Counted from the first letter of the stretch, positions 34,099-45,840 are shown. The stretch is 64,000 bases of DNA from Cryobacterium sp. M96 (GCF_002929845.1 NZ_PJJS01000039.1:1-64000), one strand, 5' to 3'. The notes: a model not told the origin generated them from the sequence alone. Numbers and translations: made by a program.

Positions 34099-34817
34099 CG
34101 ACTCACGTGTTCCAACGATCGAAGGCCGCGCCCGAGGTGCCACTGCGTGTAGGCGGCGACAACCCCGGTGGCCTGGGCTCTGGTCTGGGGAGGGGTGGAT
34201 TTGGTGTGCTCCCAGTCGCCGGTCAGGAGGGAGCCGAGCAGGGTGATGGTGGCCGGATCGAGCCTCGGCGAACCAGGGGCTGCGCAATCGTCGCAGACGA
34301 TCCCGCCAGCCTGCACAACCATCGCTGAGTGGGCTCCCCGGGCTCCGCACCGTGCGCAGTCCTGGAAACTGGGTGCCCAGCCGGCCATCGACAGTGCTCG
34401 GAGCAGATAGGAGTCGAGGGTAAGGCCGGCGCCGTGCTCACGGCGGGAGAGCGACCGGAGGGCACCCACGAGCAGCAGGTACTGCTGCAGCGAACCCTCC
34501 GCCTCGGTGAGCTTGTCGGCGGTTTCGACCATGGCGCTGGCCGCCGTGTAGCTCGGGTAGTCGGCCGTGATCAGGGCTCCGTAAGAAGCGATGGACTCCG
34601 CCTGCGTGATGACGTCGAGGCTCCGCCCCTCCCAAAGCTGCACGTCGGCGACCATGAACGGTTCGAGCCGGGCCCCGAATTTCGACGCGGTGCGGCGCAC
34701 ACCCTTGGCTACCGCGCGCACCTTCCCGTGCTGGCGCGTGAGCATGGTGACGATGCGGTCGGCTTCGCCCAGTTTCTGGGTGCGCAGCACGACGACATCA
34801 TCACGGTAGACAGGCAC
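34095..34817 (-). CDS. recO: DNA repair protein RecO
   Basis: 240 residues. An N-terminal OB-fold domain ([39 protein letters not shown]) is followed by a helical domain and a zinc site [25 protein letters not shown] at about 155-180. It works with RecF and RecR in recombinational repair, helping RecA load onto SSB-coated DNA. It is coupled to uppS downstream and is divergent from the TRIC-like gene. Confidence 0.95.
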   Translation of the reverse strand: MPVYRDDVVVLRTQKLGEADRIVTMLTRQHGKVRAVAKGVRRTASKFGARLEPFMVADVQLWEGRSLDVITQAESIASYGALITADYPSYTAASAMVETADKLTEAEGSLQQYLLLVGALRSLSRREHGAGLTLDSYLLRALSMAGWAPSFQDCARCGARGAHSAMVVQAGGIVCDDCAAPGSPRLDPATITLLGSLLTGDWEHTKSTPPQTRAQATGVVAAYTQWHLGRGLRSLEHVSR

Positions 34818-34880
34818 CCCTGAATTCTCCCACCTGGCGGGAGCGCGGGGTCGTCAAGCGCGCCGATACCCACCGTTTCA

Positions 34881-35594
34881 GTGGTTTCATTAGGGGTGCC
34901 CTCCACCTCATTCTTCATCCCGCTCTGGCTCGACCTCACGGCCGTGGCCATCGGAGCCGTGCAGGGCGCCATGTTCGCCGGTCGCTTCACCGACCGCCGC
35001 TTCGACCTGCTCGGCATCGCGCTGATCGGCGTCACCGTGGGGCTCGGCGGCGGTTTGCTCCGCGATATCCTGCTGGGCGGCGTGCCGGCCGCGCTGCAGA
35101 GTAACTGGTACCTGCCGGTGTGCGCGGGGGCGGCTCTGCTCGGCATGCTGCTGCAGAGCCTGTTCAACCGGCTCGGCCCGTTCATCATCGCCCTCGACGC
35201 CGTGACCATCGGGCTGTTCGGCGCCCTCGGCACGAGCAAGGCACTCGCCGTCGGCCTGCCGGAGATCCCCGCCCTGTTCGTCGGGGTCGTCACGGCGGTG
35301 GGTGGGTCGGCCCTGCGGGACATGATGCTGAACGTGCCGATCGCCGTGATGCACGTCGGCTCGTTCTACGCCGTCGCGGCCGGGGTCGGCAGCGGCCTGC
35401 TCGTGGTGCTCTTCATGCTGCAGGTGCCCATCACCATCGCCGGGATCGCCTGCGTCGTGGTGACGACGGTCATCCGGATCCTCGCCGCGCGATACGGCTG
35501 GAGCCTGCCGCAGCAGCGCGCGATCGGCAGTTGGCCCCGGTGGCGGCGCGACAATATCGTCGCCTTCCGGCGGCGCAGGAACCGCGGCGCCTGA
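34881..35594 (+). CDS. TRIC-type (UPF0126) membrane protein
   Basis: 237 residues from GTG 34881; GTG 34896 is also possible. Seven hydrophobic segments are arranged as two repeats, each with the family motif GGG-x-LRD: VGLGGGLLRDILLGG in the first and AVGGSALRDMMLNVP in the second. Bacterial TRIC homologues form trimeric cation channels. The C-terminus is short and basic (RRRRNRGA). It is divergent from recO. Confidence 0.9.
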   Translation: MVSLGVPSTSFFIPLWLDLTAVAIGAVQGAMFAGRFTDRRFDLLGIALIGVTVGLGGGLLRDILLGGVPAALQSNWYLPVCAGAALLGMLLQSLFNRLGPFIIALDAVTIGLFGALGTSKALAVGLPEIPALFVGVVTAVGGSALRDMMLNVPIAVMHVGSFYAVAAGVGSGLLVVLFMLQVPITIAGIACVVVTTVIRILAARYGWSLPQQRAIGSWPRWRRDNIVAFRRRRNRGA

Positions 35595-35704
35595 GGCCCC
35601 GAACGGGCCCGAAACTGGTCCACAAACGACGGATTCCGCTCTCGCCTTTCATTGCGTCCCGGGTCAGACTGGTAAGAAGATCTCACGTCGTTTGGAGGAA
35701 CCTC

Positions 35705-36445
35705 ATGAACATGATGAAGGGCAACGTGCCCGATTCGATGCCGGATTTGATGCCGGTCCTGTCCCGAGGCAAGCACAGAAACCCACGTTCCGGCGCCTGT
35801 TTCATGGAGTTCGCCTCCTATCTCGCCGGAGTGGCCTGGAGTGACCACCCTGCCTGCACTCATCCGTTACTCGCCTCCGTCGCTCGGATGGTGAACGACT
35901 GCACGTCGGACACCGCCCGGGCCCGGCTGGTCCCGCTGATCCCGTCGGTGATCGGTCTGCGCGGGGACAACGCACGGGTGCGCTTGCTGATCGCTCTGCG
36001 GGCGGCCACATCCGCGCTCCCGGTCACGAGTGCAGACCACCAACGGGCCCTTGCCGTGGGGATCCTCAACTGCGAACGGTACCTGACCGAGGCCAACGGC
36101 ACCATTCCCGACGACGTCGCCCTGCGCATCCGCAATTCGTTTGACGCGGCACCGGCGACCGAACGGTGGGCGCGAGACTTCATCGCCTCGATGGGATCCT
36201 GGTCTCGGAGCAAGTTCACGGACCGCACGGCGGAGACCATCATCCGGGTGTCCGTGCAGGGCATCGCGGAAGCGTGCGTTCCCGACCCGGACGGCCAGCT
36301 CTACGACCTGCTCGCCGGCGCGATCGACGACTGCACGATGGTGCTGACCCCTGCGCCCAAGGCACGACCGGCCAGGGCGACTGCCGACCCGACTCACGTG
36401 GCTCCGACGCACCGGGCGAAGACGAAGGACACGGCGCGGGTCTAG
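35705..36445 (+). CDS. Hypothetical protein, conserved-looking, 246 residues
   Basis: The ATG at 35705 follows GGAGG by 5 bases. The first 30 residues are Met-rich with MPDSMPDLMPVLSRGKHRNP-like content. A helical region GACFMEFASYLAGVAWSDHPACTHPLLASVARMVND follows, and then PLIPSVIGLRGDNARVRLLIALRAATSALPV. The C-terminal 30 residues are basic and low-complexity. It contains a possible metal or redox set, with Cys and His in WSDHPACTHP. I think relatives occur in Microbacteriaceae but cannot name a family. It is followed by a bidirectional terminator. Confidence 0.8.
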   Translation: MNMMKGNVPDSMPDLMPVLSRGKHRNPRSGACFMEFASYLAGVAWSDHPACTHPLLASVARMVNDCTSDTARARLVPLIPSVIGLRGDNARVRLLIALRAATSALPVTSADHQRALAVGILNCERYLTEANGTIPDDVALRIRNSFDAAPATERWARDFIASMGSWSRSKFTDRTAETIIRVSVQGIAEACVPDPDGQLYDLLAGAIDDCTMVLTPAPKARPARATADPTHVAPTHRAKTKDTARV

Positions 36446-36481
36446 AGCCGGACTGACAGCACGCAGCCGAGAACCATCGCT

Positions 36482-36519
36482 CCGGCCGAGCGCCTCCCCC
36501 GGGGAAGGCACTCGGCCGG
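36482..36519. terminator. Likely bidirectional terminator between convergent genes
   Basis: CCGGCCGAG at the left pairs with CTCGGCCGG at the right around an inner stem (GCC...GGC, TCCCC/GGGGA), giving a long GC-rich hairpin. It is followed by ATTTT on the plus strand. It lies between the hypothetical gene and leuA, which converge. Confidence 0.7.
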
Positions 36520-36546
36520 GCTGACGATTTTCTGCTCACGCGCCGA

Positions 36547-36597
36547 CTGAGTTCACGTGCCGGCTGAGTTCACGTGCCGGCTGAGTTCACGTGCCGG
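36547..36597. repeat. 17-bp tandem repeat, three copies
   Basis: Three perfect, uninterrupted copies of CTGAGTTCACGTGCCGG lie just downstream of leuA on its minus strand. Each copy contains the palindrome CACGTG. A fourth copy is partial at both edges. Confidence 0.9.
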
Positions 36598-36613
36598 CTG
36601 AGGCTACCCGGGG

Positions 36614-38452
<1,839 letters not shown>

Positions 38453-38467
<15 letters not shown>

Positions 38468-38497
38468 GCAGCGAAGAAGCAGCTCACCGAAAAACAT
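38453..38497 (-). CDS. leuA leader peptide (14 residues, three consecutive Leu)
   Basis: The minus strand upstream of leuA encodes MFFGELLLRCRDES followed by TAA at 38453-38455. Three Leu codons in a row (CTG CTT CTT) in a 14-residue ORF, upstream of a leucine biosynthesis gene and overlapping a stable stem, are the signature of an attenuation leader. The ribosome site is weak. It is too short for ordinary gene finders. Confidence 0.7.
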
Positions 38498-38573
38498 AAG
38501 TGCAGGCTACCACCCTCGGCAGCACCCTCGGCAGCGGATCGGGTCACGCCACCCGATCGCATCCGGCGTTGCA

Positions 38574-38653
38574 CGAATTCGACGGAGAATTTCGGGAAAT
38601 GGCAGGTTTCCGGCTGTCCGTGGCCGATACAGGCAAAATCTCCGTCGAATTCG
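38574..38653. repeat. Dispersed palindromic repeat, copy A
   Basis: Perfect 15-bp terminal inverted repeats CGAATTCGACGGAGA at 38574-38588 and their complement at 38639-38653 enclose about 50 bases. The element lies in the era-leuA intergenic region, with no ORF. A second copy with the same ends and length lies at 61359-61446. The core shares GGCAAAATCTCCGTC and the layout but is otherwise diverged. Confidence 0.9.
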
Positions 38654-38693
38654 TTCGGGGTGCTGGCGGTTCGGGGTGCTGGCGGAGTGCCGG

Positions 38694-39596
38694 CTAGAAA
38701 CCGAGGCGGCCCAGCTGTTTCGGGTCGCGCTGCCACTCCTTGGCGACCTTGACCCGGAGCGAGAGGAAGACCCGCTTTCCCACCAGCGGTTCGATCTGTT
38801 TGCGGGCGCGCACACCAACATCCTTCAACCGGCTGCCGGATTTGCCGATGATGATGCCCTTCTGGCTGTCGCGCTCGACGAACAGGTTCGCGTAGATCTC
38901 GACCAGTTCCTGGTCGTCGCGTTCGATGATGTCGTCAATCGTCACGGCGATCGAGTGCGGCAGCTCGTCGGTGACGCCCTCGAGCGCCGCCTCCCGGATG
39001 TACTCCGAGATGCGAGACTCGAGGCTCTCGTCGGTGACCGCGTCGGCCGGGTAGAGCGGGGCATCCGACAAGGGCAGCAGGCGCAGCAGCTCTGCGCTGA
39101 GGATATCGAGCTGGATGCGGCTGGTCGCCGAGATCGGCACGATCGCCTCCCAGTCACGCAGCTGTGACACGGCGAGGAGCTGGTTGGCGACACTGGTTTT
39201 GGAGGACATGTCGATCTTGGTCACGATGGCCACCTTGCGGGCCCGCGGAAAGTTGTCCAGCTGCTCGTTGATGAACCGGTCGCCCGGGCCGATCGGCTCG
39301 TTGGCCGGAATGCAGAGGCCCACCACGTCCACGCCGGACAGCGTCGACTGCACGAGGCTGTTCAGTCGTTCGCCCAGCAGGGTGCGCGGCTTGTGGATAC
39401 CCGGGGTGTCGACCAGAATCAGCTGACCGTTCTTCTGGTGCACGATGCCGCGGATGGCGCGCCGGGTGGTCTGCGGCTTCGACGACGTGATCGCGACCTT
39501 CTCCCCGACCAGCGCGTTCGTCAGCGTGGATTTGCCCACGTTGGGGCGTCCCACGAACGACACGAACCCCGCTCGGAATCCTTCTACTTCAGTCAT
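38694..39596 (-). CDS. era: GTPase Era
   Basis: 300 residues. GTPase motifs are G1 GRPNVGKST, G3 DTPGIHKP and G4 TKID. The C-terminal KH domain carries VERDSQKGIIIGKSGSRLKDVGVRARKQIE. It binds 16S rRNA 3' ends and helps 30S subunit assembly. It is the last gene of the hrcA-to-era operon and overlaps the upstream CNNM gene by 8 bases. Confidence 0.96.
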   Translation of the reverse strand: MTEVEGFRAGFVSFVGRPNVGKSTLTNALVGEKVAITSSKPQTTRRAIRGIVHQKNGQLILVDTPGIHKPRTLLGERLNSLVQSTLSGVDVVGLCIPANEPIGPGDRFINEQLDNFPRARKVAIVTKIDMSSKTSVANQLLAVSQLRDWEAIVPISATSRIQLDILSAELLRLLPLSDAPLYPADAVTDESLESRISEYIREAALEGVTDELPHSIAVTIDDIIERDDQELVEIYANLFVERDSQKGIIIGKSGSRLKDVGVRARKQIEPLVGKRVFLSLRVKVAKEWQRDPKQLGRLGF

Positions 39597-40905
39597 GACC
39601 GTTCACTCTCTCATCGTCCGACACTCCGAGGAATGCGTTCTGCGCGTCTATCAGCGCTTGGTCTCGTTCAACCAGCACGGTGCTGATTCGTTTGCGGCGG
39701 CCTTCGGTGCGTTCGGCGGTGAGGACCAACCCGCTCGCCCTGGCGACCGAGCCCGCCACCGGCAAGCGCCCGAGGGCCTTGGCCAGCAGGCCACCCACCG
39801 AATCAACCTCGTCGTCGTCCAGTTCCAGGTCGAACAGTTCACCGAGCTCGTCGACCGGAAGCCGCGCGCTCACCCGGAAGCGACCGTCGCCGAGTACCTC
39901 GACCTCCACAACGTCGCGGTCGTACTCGTCGGAGATGTCTCCCACGAGTTCCTCGATCAGGTCTTCAAGGGTAACCAGTCCGGCGATGCCACCATACTCG
40001 TCGACCACCATCGCGAGGTGGTTTGACTCGAGCTGCATCTGGCGGAGCAGCGCGTCGGCTTTCTTCGACTCGGGCACGAAGACGGCCGGTCGCTCGAGCT
40101 CCCGCACCGTGAGGCTCTCCGCGTTCGGCGGCCGCTCGTAGACGAGCCGGGCCACATCGCGCAGGTACAGGATGCCCGTGACGTCATCCACTTCGCCGTC
40201 GATGACCGGCACCCGGGAGAAGCCCTTACTCAGGAACAGGCCCATCGCCGCGCCCATCGATGAGTCCGCTTCGATGGTGACCATGTCGGTGCGCGGAATC
40301 ATCACCTCGCGCACGACGGTCTCGTTGAACTCGAAGATCGAGTGGATCAGTTCCCGGTCGTCCTCCTCGAGTACATCGAGCTCGGTGGCCTCGTCGACCA
40401 TGCTGAGCAGCTGGTCCTCCGACGTGAACGTGGCCAGCCGGGTGCGCCCGGGGGTGACCCGGTTGCCGAGGGCGACAAGCGCGTTGGCGATGGGGCCGAG
40501 GAGCACCCGGAGGAAGTGCACCAGCGGGGCGGTCGCGGAGAGCAACTCCACGGGGTGGGCCCGGCCCACGCTGCGCGGGCTGGCGCCGACGAGCACGAAG
40601 GAGACCGCGGTCATCAGCAGGGAGGACAGTAGCAGTGCCAGCCACAGCTCCTCGATCGTGGTCGCGAAGACGAGGGTCACCAGCACGGCCGCCGTGGTCT
40701 CGGCGATGATCCGTACAAAATTGATCGTGTTCAGGTGCGCCCCGGTGTCGGCGGCGATCGCCGTCAGGGAGCGCTTGGCACGGGACTTCTCGGCCAGGTC
40801 AAGAATGTCGGCCCGGGATTGGCTCGTGACGGCGGAGTCCACCGCGGCCATCAGGCCGCCGAAGGCGACCAACAGGATGGCCGCCGTGAGAAACCACCCG
40901 ATCAT
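39589..40905 (-). CDS. CNNM/CorC (hemolysin C-like) membrane protein
   Basis: 438 residues. An N-terminal CNNM membrane domain with about four helices ([19 protein letters not shown] first) precedes two CBS domains ([19 protein letters not shown] and later [35 protein letters not shown]). A CorC/HlyC C-terminal domain follows. The family is linked to magnesium or cobalt efflux, not to haemolysis. It overlaps era and ybeY at either side (TGA/ATG), so it is in the same operon. Confidence 0.93.
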   Translation of the reverse strand: MIGWFLTAAILLVAFGGLMAAVDSAVTSQSRADILDLAEKSRAKRSLTAIAADTGAHLNTINFVRIIAETTAAVLVTLVFATTIEELWLALLLSSLLMTAVSFVLVGASPRSVGRAHPVELLSATAPLVHFLRVLLGPIANALVALGNRVTPGRTRLATFTSEDQLLSMVDEATELDVLEEDDRELIHSIFEFNETVVREVMIPRTDMVTIEADSSMGAAMGLFLSKGFSRVPVIDGEVDDVTGILYLRDVARLVYERPPNAESLTVRELERPAVFVPESKKADALLRQMQLESNHLAMVVDEYGGIAGLVTLEDLIEELVGDISDEYDRDVVEVEVLGDGRFRVSARLPVDELGELFDLELDDDEVDSVGGLLAKALGRLPVAGSVARASGLVLTAERTEGRRKRISTVLVERDQALIDAQNAFLGVSDDERVNGHD

Positions 40906-41369
40906 CGGTCGCGGAGGCGTTCCTGCAGGGCGAAGCCGATCAGGATGTCTCGCTGGATGCCGAACATTTCCTTCTCCTCGGCGGGTTCCACGTGGTCGAA
41001 TCCGAGCAGGTGCAGCACGCCGTGCGTGGTGAGCAGCAGGAGTTCCTCGAGGGCGCTGTGCCCGGCTGTCTCGGCCTGGCCCTGGGCCACCTGCGGGCAG
41101 AGCACGATATCGCCGAGCAGCCCCGGCGGGGTCTCGGCGTCTTCGGTGCCCGGGCGCAATTCGTCCATCGGGAAGCTGAGCACGTCGGTGGGGCCCGGCT
41201 CATCCATCCATTGCACGTGCAGCTGCTCCATCGCACCCTCGTCGACGAGGACGATCGCCAGTTCGGCGTCAGAGTGCACGTGCATGGAGTCCAGAGCGTA
41301 GGCGGCCAGACGCAGGATGGCGGCCTCATCGACCGGGATAGTCGATTCGTTGTTGATTTCGATGCTCAA
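40902..41369 (-). CDS. ybeY: Endoribonuclease YbeY (rRNA maturation factor)
   Basis: 155 residues. The zinc-binding family motif [11 protein letters not shown] lies at about 120-130. [33 protein letters not shown] is the conserved central part. It takes part in 16S rRNA 3'-end maturation and 70S quality control. The start overlaps the phoH end in ATGA-like fashion. Confidence 0.95.
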   Translation of the reverse strand: MSIEINNESTIPVDEAAILRLAAYALDSMHVHSDAELAIVLVDEGAMEQLHVQWMDEPGPTDVLSFPMDELRPGTEDAETPPGLLGDIVLCPQVAQGQAETAGHSALEELLLLTTHGVLHLLGFDHVEPAEEKEMFGIQRDILIGFALQERLRDR

Positions 41370-42445
41370 GAGGATCTCCGTTTCGGAAGGCGGTCGCGGG
41401 GAGTGTTGGGGCGGCCGGGTCCGCGACCTGCGAATTCCCGCGCCTGATCGCTTTCGTAGCGCTCGGCCTGCTTCTGCGCGTCGTATGCGGTCCAGGCGTC
41501 GACGATCCGGCCGACCAGGGAGTGCCGCACGACGTCGGCACTGCTCAGACGCACGAAACGGATGTCGTCGACCCCGTCGAGCACCCGGCTCACCAAGCGC
41601 AGCCCGCTCGAGCCCGCCGGAAGGTCAATCTGAGTGATGTCCCCGGTCACGACCATTTTCGAGCCGAACCCCAACCGGGTGAGGAACATCTTCATCTGTT
41701 CGGCAGTGGTGTTCTGCGCCTCATCGAGCACGACAAAGGAGGAGTTGAGCGTGCGGCCGCGCATATAGGCGAGCGGGGCCACCTCGATGGTTCCGGCTGC
41801 GAGCAGTTTGGGCACGAGTTCCGGGTCCATCATCTCGTTCAGGGCGTCGTACAGGGGGCGCAGGTACGGGTCGATCTTCTCGGTGAGGCTGCCCGGCAGG
41901 AAGCCGAGTCGTTCCCCGGCCTCGACGGCCGGGCGGGTGAGGATGATCCGTTCGACCTCCTTGCGCTGCAGCGCCTGCACGGCCTTGGCCATTGCCAGGT
42001 AGGTCTTGCCGGTTCCGGCCGGCCCGATCCCGAACACGATGGTGTCGGTGTCGATGGCGTCCACGTATTCCTTCTGCCCGATGGTCTTGGGGCGGATGCT
42101 CTTGCCGCGGGAGCTGAGGATGGCCGGGCCCAGACGTTCGGAAGGGCTCGTGGAGCTGTCCGTGTCGAGCATCCGTGAGGAGGTGCTCACCTCGGACTCG
42201 GCGAGGTCACGCCCGCCGCGCACCATGAGCAGGAGCTCCTCGATCAGGCGACGCGCCGCCTCGACGTGCTCGGTCTCACCGATCAGGGTGACCTCGTTGC
42301 CGCGCACGTGCACGCTGACGCCGGGGTGTTCCTTCTCGACGGCGGCGAGCAGACGGTCGTCGGCGCCGAGCAGGCGCACCATGGCAATGCCGTCGACCGT
42401 GATGTGCACCTCGGCCTGGCCCGGCCCGGGCTCACCGGAAACCAA
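41366..42445 (-). CDS. phoH: PhoH-family ATPase
   Basis: 359 residues from TTG 42445, chosen because GGGGAGGGA lies just upstream and the longer frame would overlap almost the whole end of the HIT gene in another frame. Walker A is [13 protein letters not shown] and Walker [12 protein letters not shown], with [17 protein letters not shown] as sensor. The N-terminal part has a KH-like region ([22 protein letters not shown]). It is an RNA-related ATPase, often helicase-like, whose exact role is unclear. It overlaps the HIT gene by 14 bases. Confidence 0.9.
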   Translation of the reverse strand: MVSGEPGPGQAEVHITVDGIAMVRLLGADDRLLAAVEKEHPGVSVHVRGNEVTLIGETEHVEAARRLIEELLLMVRGGRDLAESEVSTSSRMLDTDSSTSPSERLGPAILSSRGKSIRPKTIGQKEYVDAIDTDTIVFGIGPAGTGKTYLAMAKAVQALQRKEVERIILTRPAVEAGERLGFLPGSLTEKIDPYLRPLYDALNEMMDPELVPKLLAAGTIEVAPLAYMRGRTLNSSFVVLDEAQNTTAEQMKMFLTRLGFGSKMVVTGDITQIDLPAGSSGLRLVSRVLDGVDDIRFVRLSSADVVRHSLVGRIVDAWTAYDAQKQAERYESDQAREFAGRGPGRPNTPRDRLPKRRSS

Positions 42446-42809
42446 GCGTTCCCTCCCCGAGGGTTCCGCCGGCGGCCTGCGGAGCGAGCAGGTGAGCGTG
42501 GACGTGGAAAACGGTCTGCCCGACGCTGGCGCCGGTATTGAACACGAGCCGAAACTGGCCGTTGGACAGCCGGGCCGCCACAGCATCCGCCACCTCGATG
42601 AGTTCGGTCAGCAGCCCGGGGTCGCCGGCCGCGAGCTCGACCACGTTGCTGTACTCGGATGTTTTCGGCGTGATGACGACATGCACGGGCGCCTGCGGGG
42701 CGATATCGGTGAAGGCGATGATCCGTTCGGTTTCGGCGACGATGGTCGCCGGGACCTCGCGCGCGGCGATGCGAGTGAAGATGGACGGTTCTTGGCCGGT
42801 GGAAGACAT
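42432..42809 (-). CDS. HIT (histidine triad) family protein
   Basis: 125 residues. The triad is VFHVHAHLLAP near residue 103, after IIAFTDIAPQAPVHVVITPK. This is the HINT/Fhit-type layout of a purine-nucleotide phosphoramidase or hydrolase. It sits between rsmE and phoH, its usual place in actinobacteria. Confidence 0.95.
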   Translation of the reverse strand: MSSTGQEPSIFTRIAAREVPATIVAETERIIAFTDIAPQAPVHVVITPKTSEYSNVVELAAGDPGLLTELIEVADAVAARLSNGQFRLVFNTGASVGQTVFHVHAHLLAPQAAGGTLGEGTLGFR

Positions 42810-42831
42810 GTCTCTATCTTAAGCTCACGCG

Positions 42832-43572
42832 CTACCAGCGGCCGAGCGTCACGTTCAGGATGGAGAGGGCGGCCGGGCCGGCGGTGGAGGTGCGCAGCAC
42901 ATTGTCGCCCAGGCGCACCCGGGTGGCGCCTGCCTGCTCGAGCAGGGTCAGCTCGGCCGGGGAGATGCCGCCCTCGGGTCCGACGACGAGCAGGATATCC
43001 CGGTCGTCGGTCGGCGCCGCCTGCGAGGTCAGCCGTTCGCTCGCGGTGGGCTCCAGCAGCAGCATCCGGGTAGTGCCGGCCAGCTCGGCCAGCATTTTGG
43101 TGCTCGCCGGTTCCCCGACCGTGGGCAGCCACGCGCGAATCGACTGTTTCGAGGCCTCGCGCACGATGCTGGACCAGCGATCCCGGCCCTTCTTGATTTT
43201 GGCTCCCTCCCAGCGCGTCACGGAGCGGGATGCGGCCCACGGGATCACCCCGTCGATGCCGAGCTCCGTGGCCGCCTGCACAGCCAATTCGTCCCGGTCT
43301 CCCTTGGCGAGAGCCTGGACCAGACGGATGCGCGGCGTCAGCAGCGCGGTCACGGTCACCGTCTCAACGCGCAGGGTCAGCAGCCTCGCATCTGCGTCAA
43401 CGACGGTGGCGGCGAGCATGAGCCCGGCCCCGTTCCCGATCTGCAGGCGCTCGCCCGGGCGCACCCGGCTGACGGTGACCGCGTGCCGGGCCTCGGCGCC
43501 GCCGATGCCGATGACCGCCCCCGGCACGCAATCGGCGGCGTGGAGCGCCTCATCGATGAAGAAGTGTGCCAT
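42832..43572 (-). CDS. rsmE: 16S rRNA (uracil1498-N3)-methyltransferase
   Basis: 246 residues of the SPOUT class. N-terminal PUA-like domain (HAVTVSRVRPGERLQIGNG) and C-terminal knotted domain with LLVVGPEGGISPAELTLLEQAGATRVRLGDNVLRTSTAGPAALSIL, which is the SAM-binding knot. It methylates U1498 of 16S rRNA. It follows dnaJ by 6 bases. Confidence 0.95.
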   Translation of the reverse strand: MAHFFIDEALHAADCVPGAVIGIGGAEARHAVTVSRVRPGERLQIGNGAGLMLAATVVDADARLLTLRVETVTVTALLTPRIRLVQALAKGDRDELAVQAATELGIDGVIPWAASRSVTRWEGAKIKKGRDRWSSIVREASKQSIRAWLPTVGEPASTKMLAELAGTTRMLLLEPTASERLTSQAAPTDDRDILLVVGPEGGISPAELTLLEQAGATRVRLGDNVLRTSTAGPAALSILNVTLGRW

Positions 43573-43578
43573 CGACGC

Positions 43579-44697
43579 CTAGCCGCGAAACCGATCGCGC
43601 AGCTTGGCGAAAAGTCCCTGCTGAAAGGCGCTGAGGGCAGGAACCGGCGCCTTGTGGCGGGCCGCAAAGGCCTCGATCAGCTCCCGCTCCTTGTGGTCGA
43701 GACGGGTCGGCGTGACCACGTGCACGCCGACCTTCAGGTCGCCGCGTCCGTTCCCGCGCAGACGGGTTACGCCGCGGTCCTTGACCGTGATGATCTCGGC
43801 GCTCTGCGTGCCCGGCCTGAGCTCGACCTCGATGTCGCCGTCGAGCGCCTTGACGGTCGCGGATCTGCCGAGGATGGCATCCGTCATCGGCACCTCGAGG
43901 GTGCAGAGCAGGTCGTCGCCGTCACGGCTGAACACGTCGTGGTGGCGCACCTTCATCTCAAGGTAGAGGTCGCCGTTGGGACCGCCGGCCGGACCAGCCT
44001 CGCCGCTGCCGGGCATCTGCAGGCGCAGGCCCGTGTCGACCCCCGCCGGGATGTCGACGGGGACCGTGCGACGCGCTCGCACGCGGCCCTGGCCCTGGCA
44101 GGTGACGCAGGGAGTGGCGATGATCGTGCCGTAGCCGCGGCAGGAACCGCAGGGGCTGCTCGTCATGACATTGCCGAGCAGCGACCGCACGGCGCGCTGG
44201 ATGGTGCCGGTGCCGTGGCAGATGTCGCAGGTGACGGGCGCGGTGCCCGGCTGGCAGCACGTGCCGCTGCAGGTCGCGCACATGATGGCCGTGTCGACCT
44301 CGAGCTCCCGGTGCGTGCCGAAGATGATCTCATCGAGGTCGAGGTCGACCCGGATCAGGGCATCCTGGCCGCGCTCTCGGCGCGACCGAGGCCCGCGGCT
44401 GGATCCCCCGCCGCCGAAGAAGGTCTCGAAAATGTCGCCGAAGTTGCCGAAGTTGCCGTCGAAACCGGCGCCTCCGCCGCCGCCCGAGCGGCCGTTGCCG
44501 CCACGGTCGTAGTTGTCGCGTTGCTTGACGTCGCTGAGCACGTCGTAGGCGTGCGTGACGGATTTGAAGCGCTCGGATGCATCCGCGCCCGGGTTCACGT
44601 CGGGGTGCAGCTGCCGGGCCAGCCTGCGGTAGGCCTTCTTGATCTCGTCGGTCGAGGCGTCGCGGGCAACGCCGAGTACTTCGTAATGGTCAGCCAA
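43579..44697 (-). CDS. dnaJ: Chaperone DnaJ (DnaJ2 type)
   Basis: 372 residues. The J domain has HPD in [10 protein letters not shown]. The Gly/Phe-rich linker is [23 protein letters not shown]. The zinc region has four repeats, the first degenerate: CATCSGTC, then [16 protein letters not shown], and CVTCQGQG. The C-terminal substrate-binding domain starts about residue 200. It lies directly downstream of hrcA, so it is under CIRCE control. Confidence 0.95.
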   Translation of the reverse strand: MADHYEVLGVARDASTDEIKKAYRRLARQLHPDVNPGADASERFKSVTHAYDVLSDVKQRDNYDRGGNGRSGGGGGAGFDGNFGNFGDIFETFFGGGGSSRGPRSRRERGQDALIRVDLDLDEIIFGTHRELEVDTAIMCATCSGTCCQPGTAPVTCDICHGTGTIQRAVRSLLGNVMTSSPCGSCRGYGTIIATPCVTCQGQGRVRARRTVPVDIPAGVDTGLRLQMPGSGEAGPAGGPNGDLYLEMKVRHHDVFSRDGDDLLCTLEVPMTDAILGRSATVKALDGDIEVELRPGTQSAEIITVKDRGVTRLRGNGRGDLKVGVHVVTPTRLDHKERELIEAFAARHKAPVPALSAFQQGLFAKLRDRFRG

Positions 44698-44763
44698 AGC
44701 TGGCTCTCCTAGGTCTGTTCTGAAATGTGGTGTTCCGCCGGCTTCTGGGCCGAGGGGAACTGG

Positions 44764-45801
44764 TCAATTCTCGCCGAGAAGGCGTGAAAGGTAGCGGGCG
44801 ACCGCACGGACGGCCGCCATGTTGTTCGAGTAGTCCATCCGAGTGGGGCCGAGTACGCCGAGGCGCGCCAGATTGCCGCCCTGCGAGGAGTAGCCGCTGG
44901 TGAGCACGGATGTCTCGGCCAGACCGAACGGGGCATTCTCCCGGCCGATACTGACGGACACGCCGTGCTGGTCAGAGGCCATCTCGCCGAACAGCCGCAG
45001 AAGCACGACCTGTTCCTCGATGGCCTCGAGCACCGGGAAAATGCTGCCGGTGAAGTCTTCCTCAGTGCGCACGAGGTTGGCGGCGCCGGCCATCACGAGC
45101 CGGTCCTGCCTGTTCGCGCCGACCTGGTCCCGCAGGGTGCCGGTGATCAGATCCACCGCCTCCTGCTGCTCGATCGGGCCGAGGCCGGAGCCGGCGGTGA
45201 GAGAGCTGCCGGTAAGGGTGCTGGCGGCCTCGCTCATGCCGAGCCCGACCAGGGCAGAATTCAACCGGGTGCGCAGTTCGATCAGAACGGGTTCAGCCAG
45301 GGGCCGGGGCAGGTCGACGACGCGTTGCTCGACCCGTCCGGCATCCGTGATCAGAACCGACAGGAGGCGAGTCTCGGACAGGGGCACCAGTTCGATGTGG
45401 CGCACCTTCGCGCGGGACAGCGACGGATACTGCACCAGGGCGACCTGATGGGTGAGCTGCGAGAGCAGCCGCACGCTGCGGGCCAGCACCTCGTCAAGGT
45501 CGGCCGACTGACCGAGGAACGTCTCGATGGCTTGGCGCTGCGCCGCCGAGAGCGGGCGCAGATCGGCGAGATGGTCGACGAACAGGCGGTAGCCCTTATC
45601 GGTGGGGATGCGGCCCGACGAGGTGTGCGGAGCCGCGATCAACTCTTCCTCTTCGAGCAAGGCCATGTCGTTGCGGATCGTGGCCGCCGAGACCCCGAAG
45701 GAATGCCGGTCGACGATAGATTTGGAACCGACGGGTTCGCGGGAGGCTACATAGTCCTGAACGATCACACGCAGGACTTCGAGACTGCGATCGGACACCA
45801 T
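44764..45801 (-). CDS. hrcA: Heat-inducible transcription repressor HrcA
   Basis: 345 residues from ATG 45801. The N-terminal winged helix reads RSLEVLRVIVQDYVASREPVGSKSIVDRHSFGVSAATIRNDMALLEEE. The GAF-like central domain and the C-terminal inserted domain follow. It represses class I heat-shock genes by binding CIRCE. The operator lies 40 bases upstream of its own start, so it regulates itself and dnaJ. The longer frame to 45867 would run into the operator and is not used. Confidence 0.95.
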   Translation of the reverse strand: MVSDRSLEVLRVIVQDYVASREPVGSKSIVDRHSFGVSAATIRNDMALLEEEELIAAPHTSSGRIPTDKGYRLFVDHLADLRPLSAAQRQAIETFLGQSADLDEVLARSVRLLSQLTHQVALVQYPSLSRAKVRHIELVPLSETRLLSVLITDAGRVEQRVVDLPRPLAEPVLIELRTRLNSALVGLGMSEAASTLTGSSLTAGSGLGPIEQQEAVDLITGTLRDQVGANRQDRLVMAGAANLVRTEEDFTGSIFPVLEAIEEQVVLLRLFGEMASDQHGVSVSIGRENAPFGLAETSVLTSGYSSQGGNLARLGVLGPTRMDYSNNMAAVRAVARYLSRLLGEN

Positions 45802-45840
45802 AGCGCTCGCCTCCTCCCAGCGTCGCGAGTGCAGCATCGA

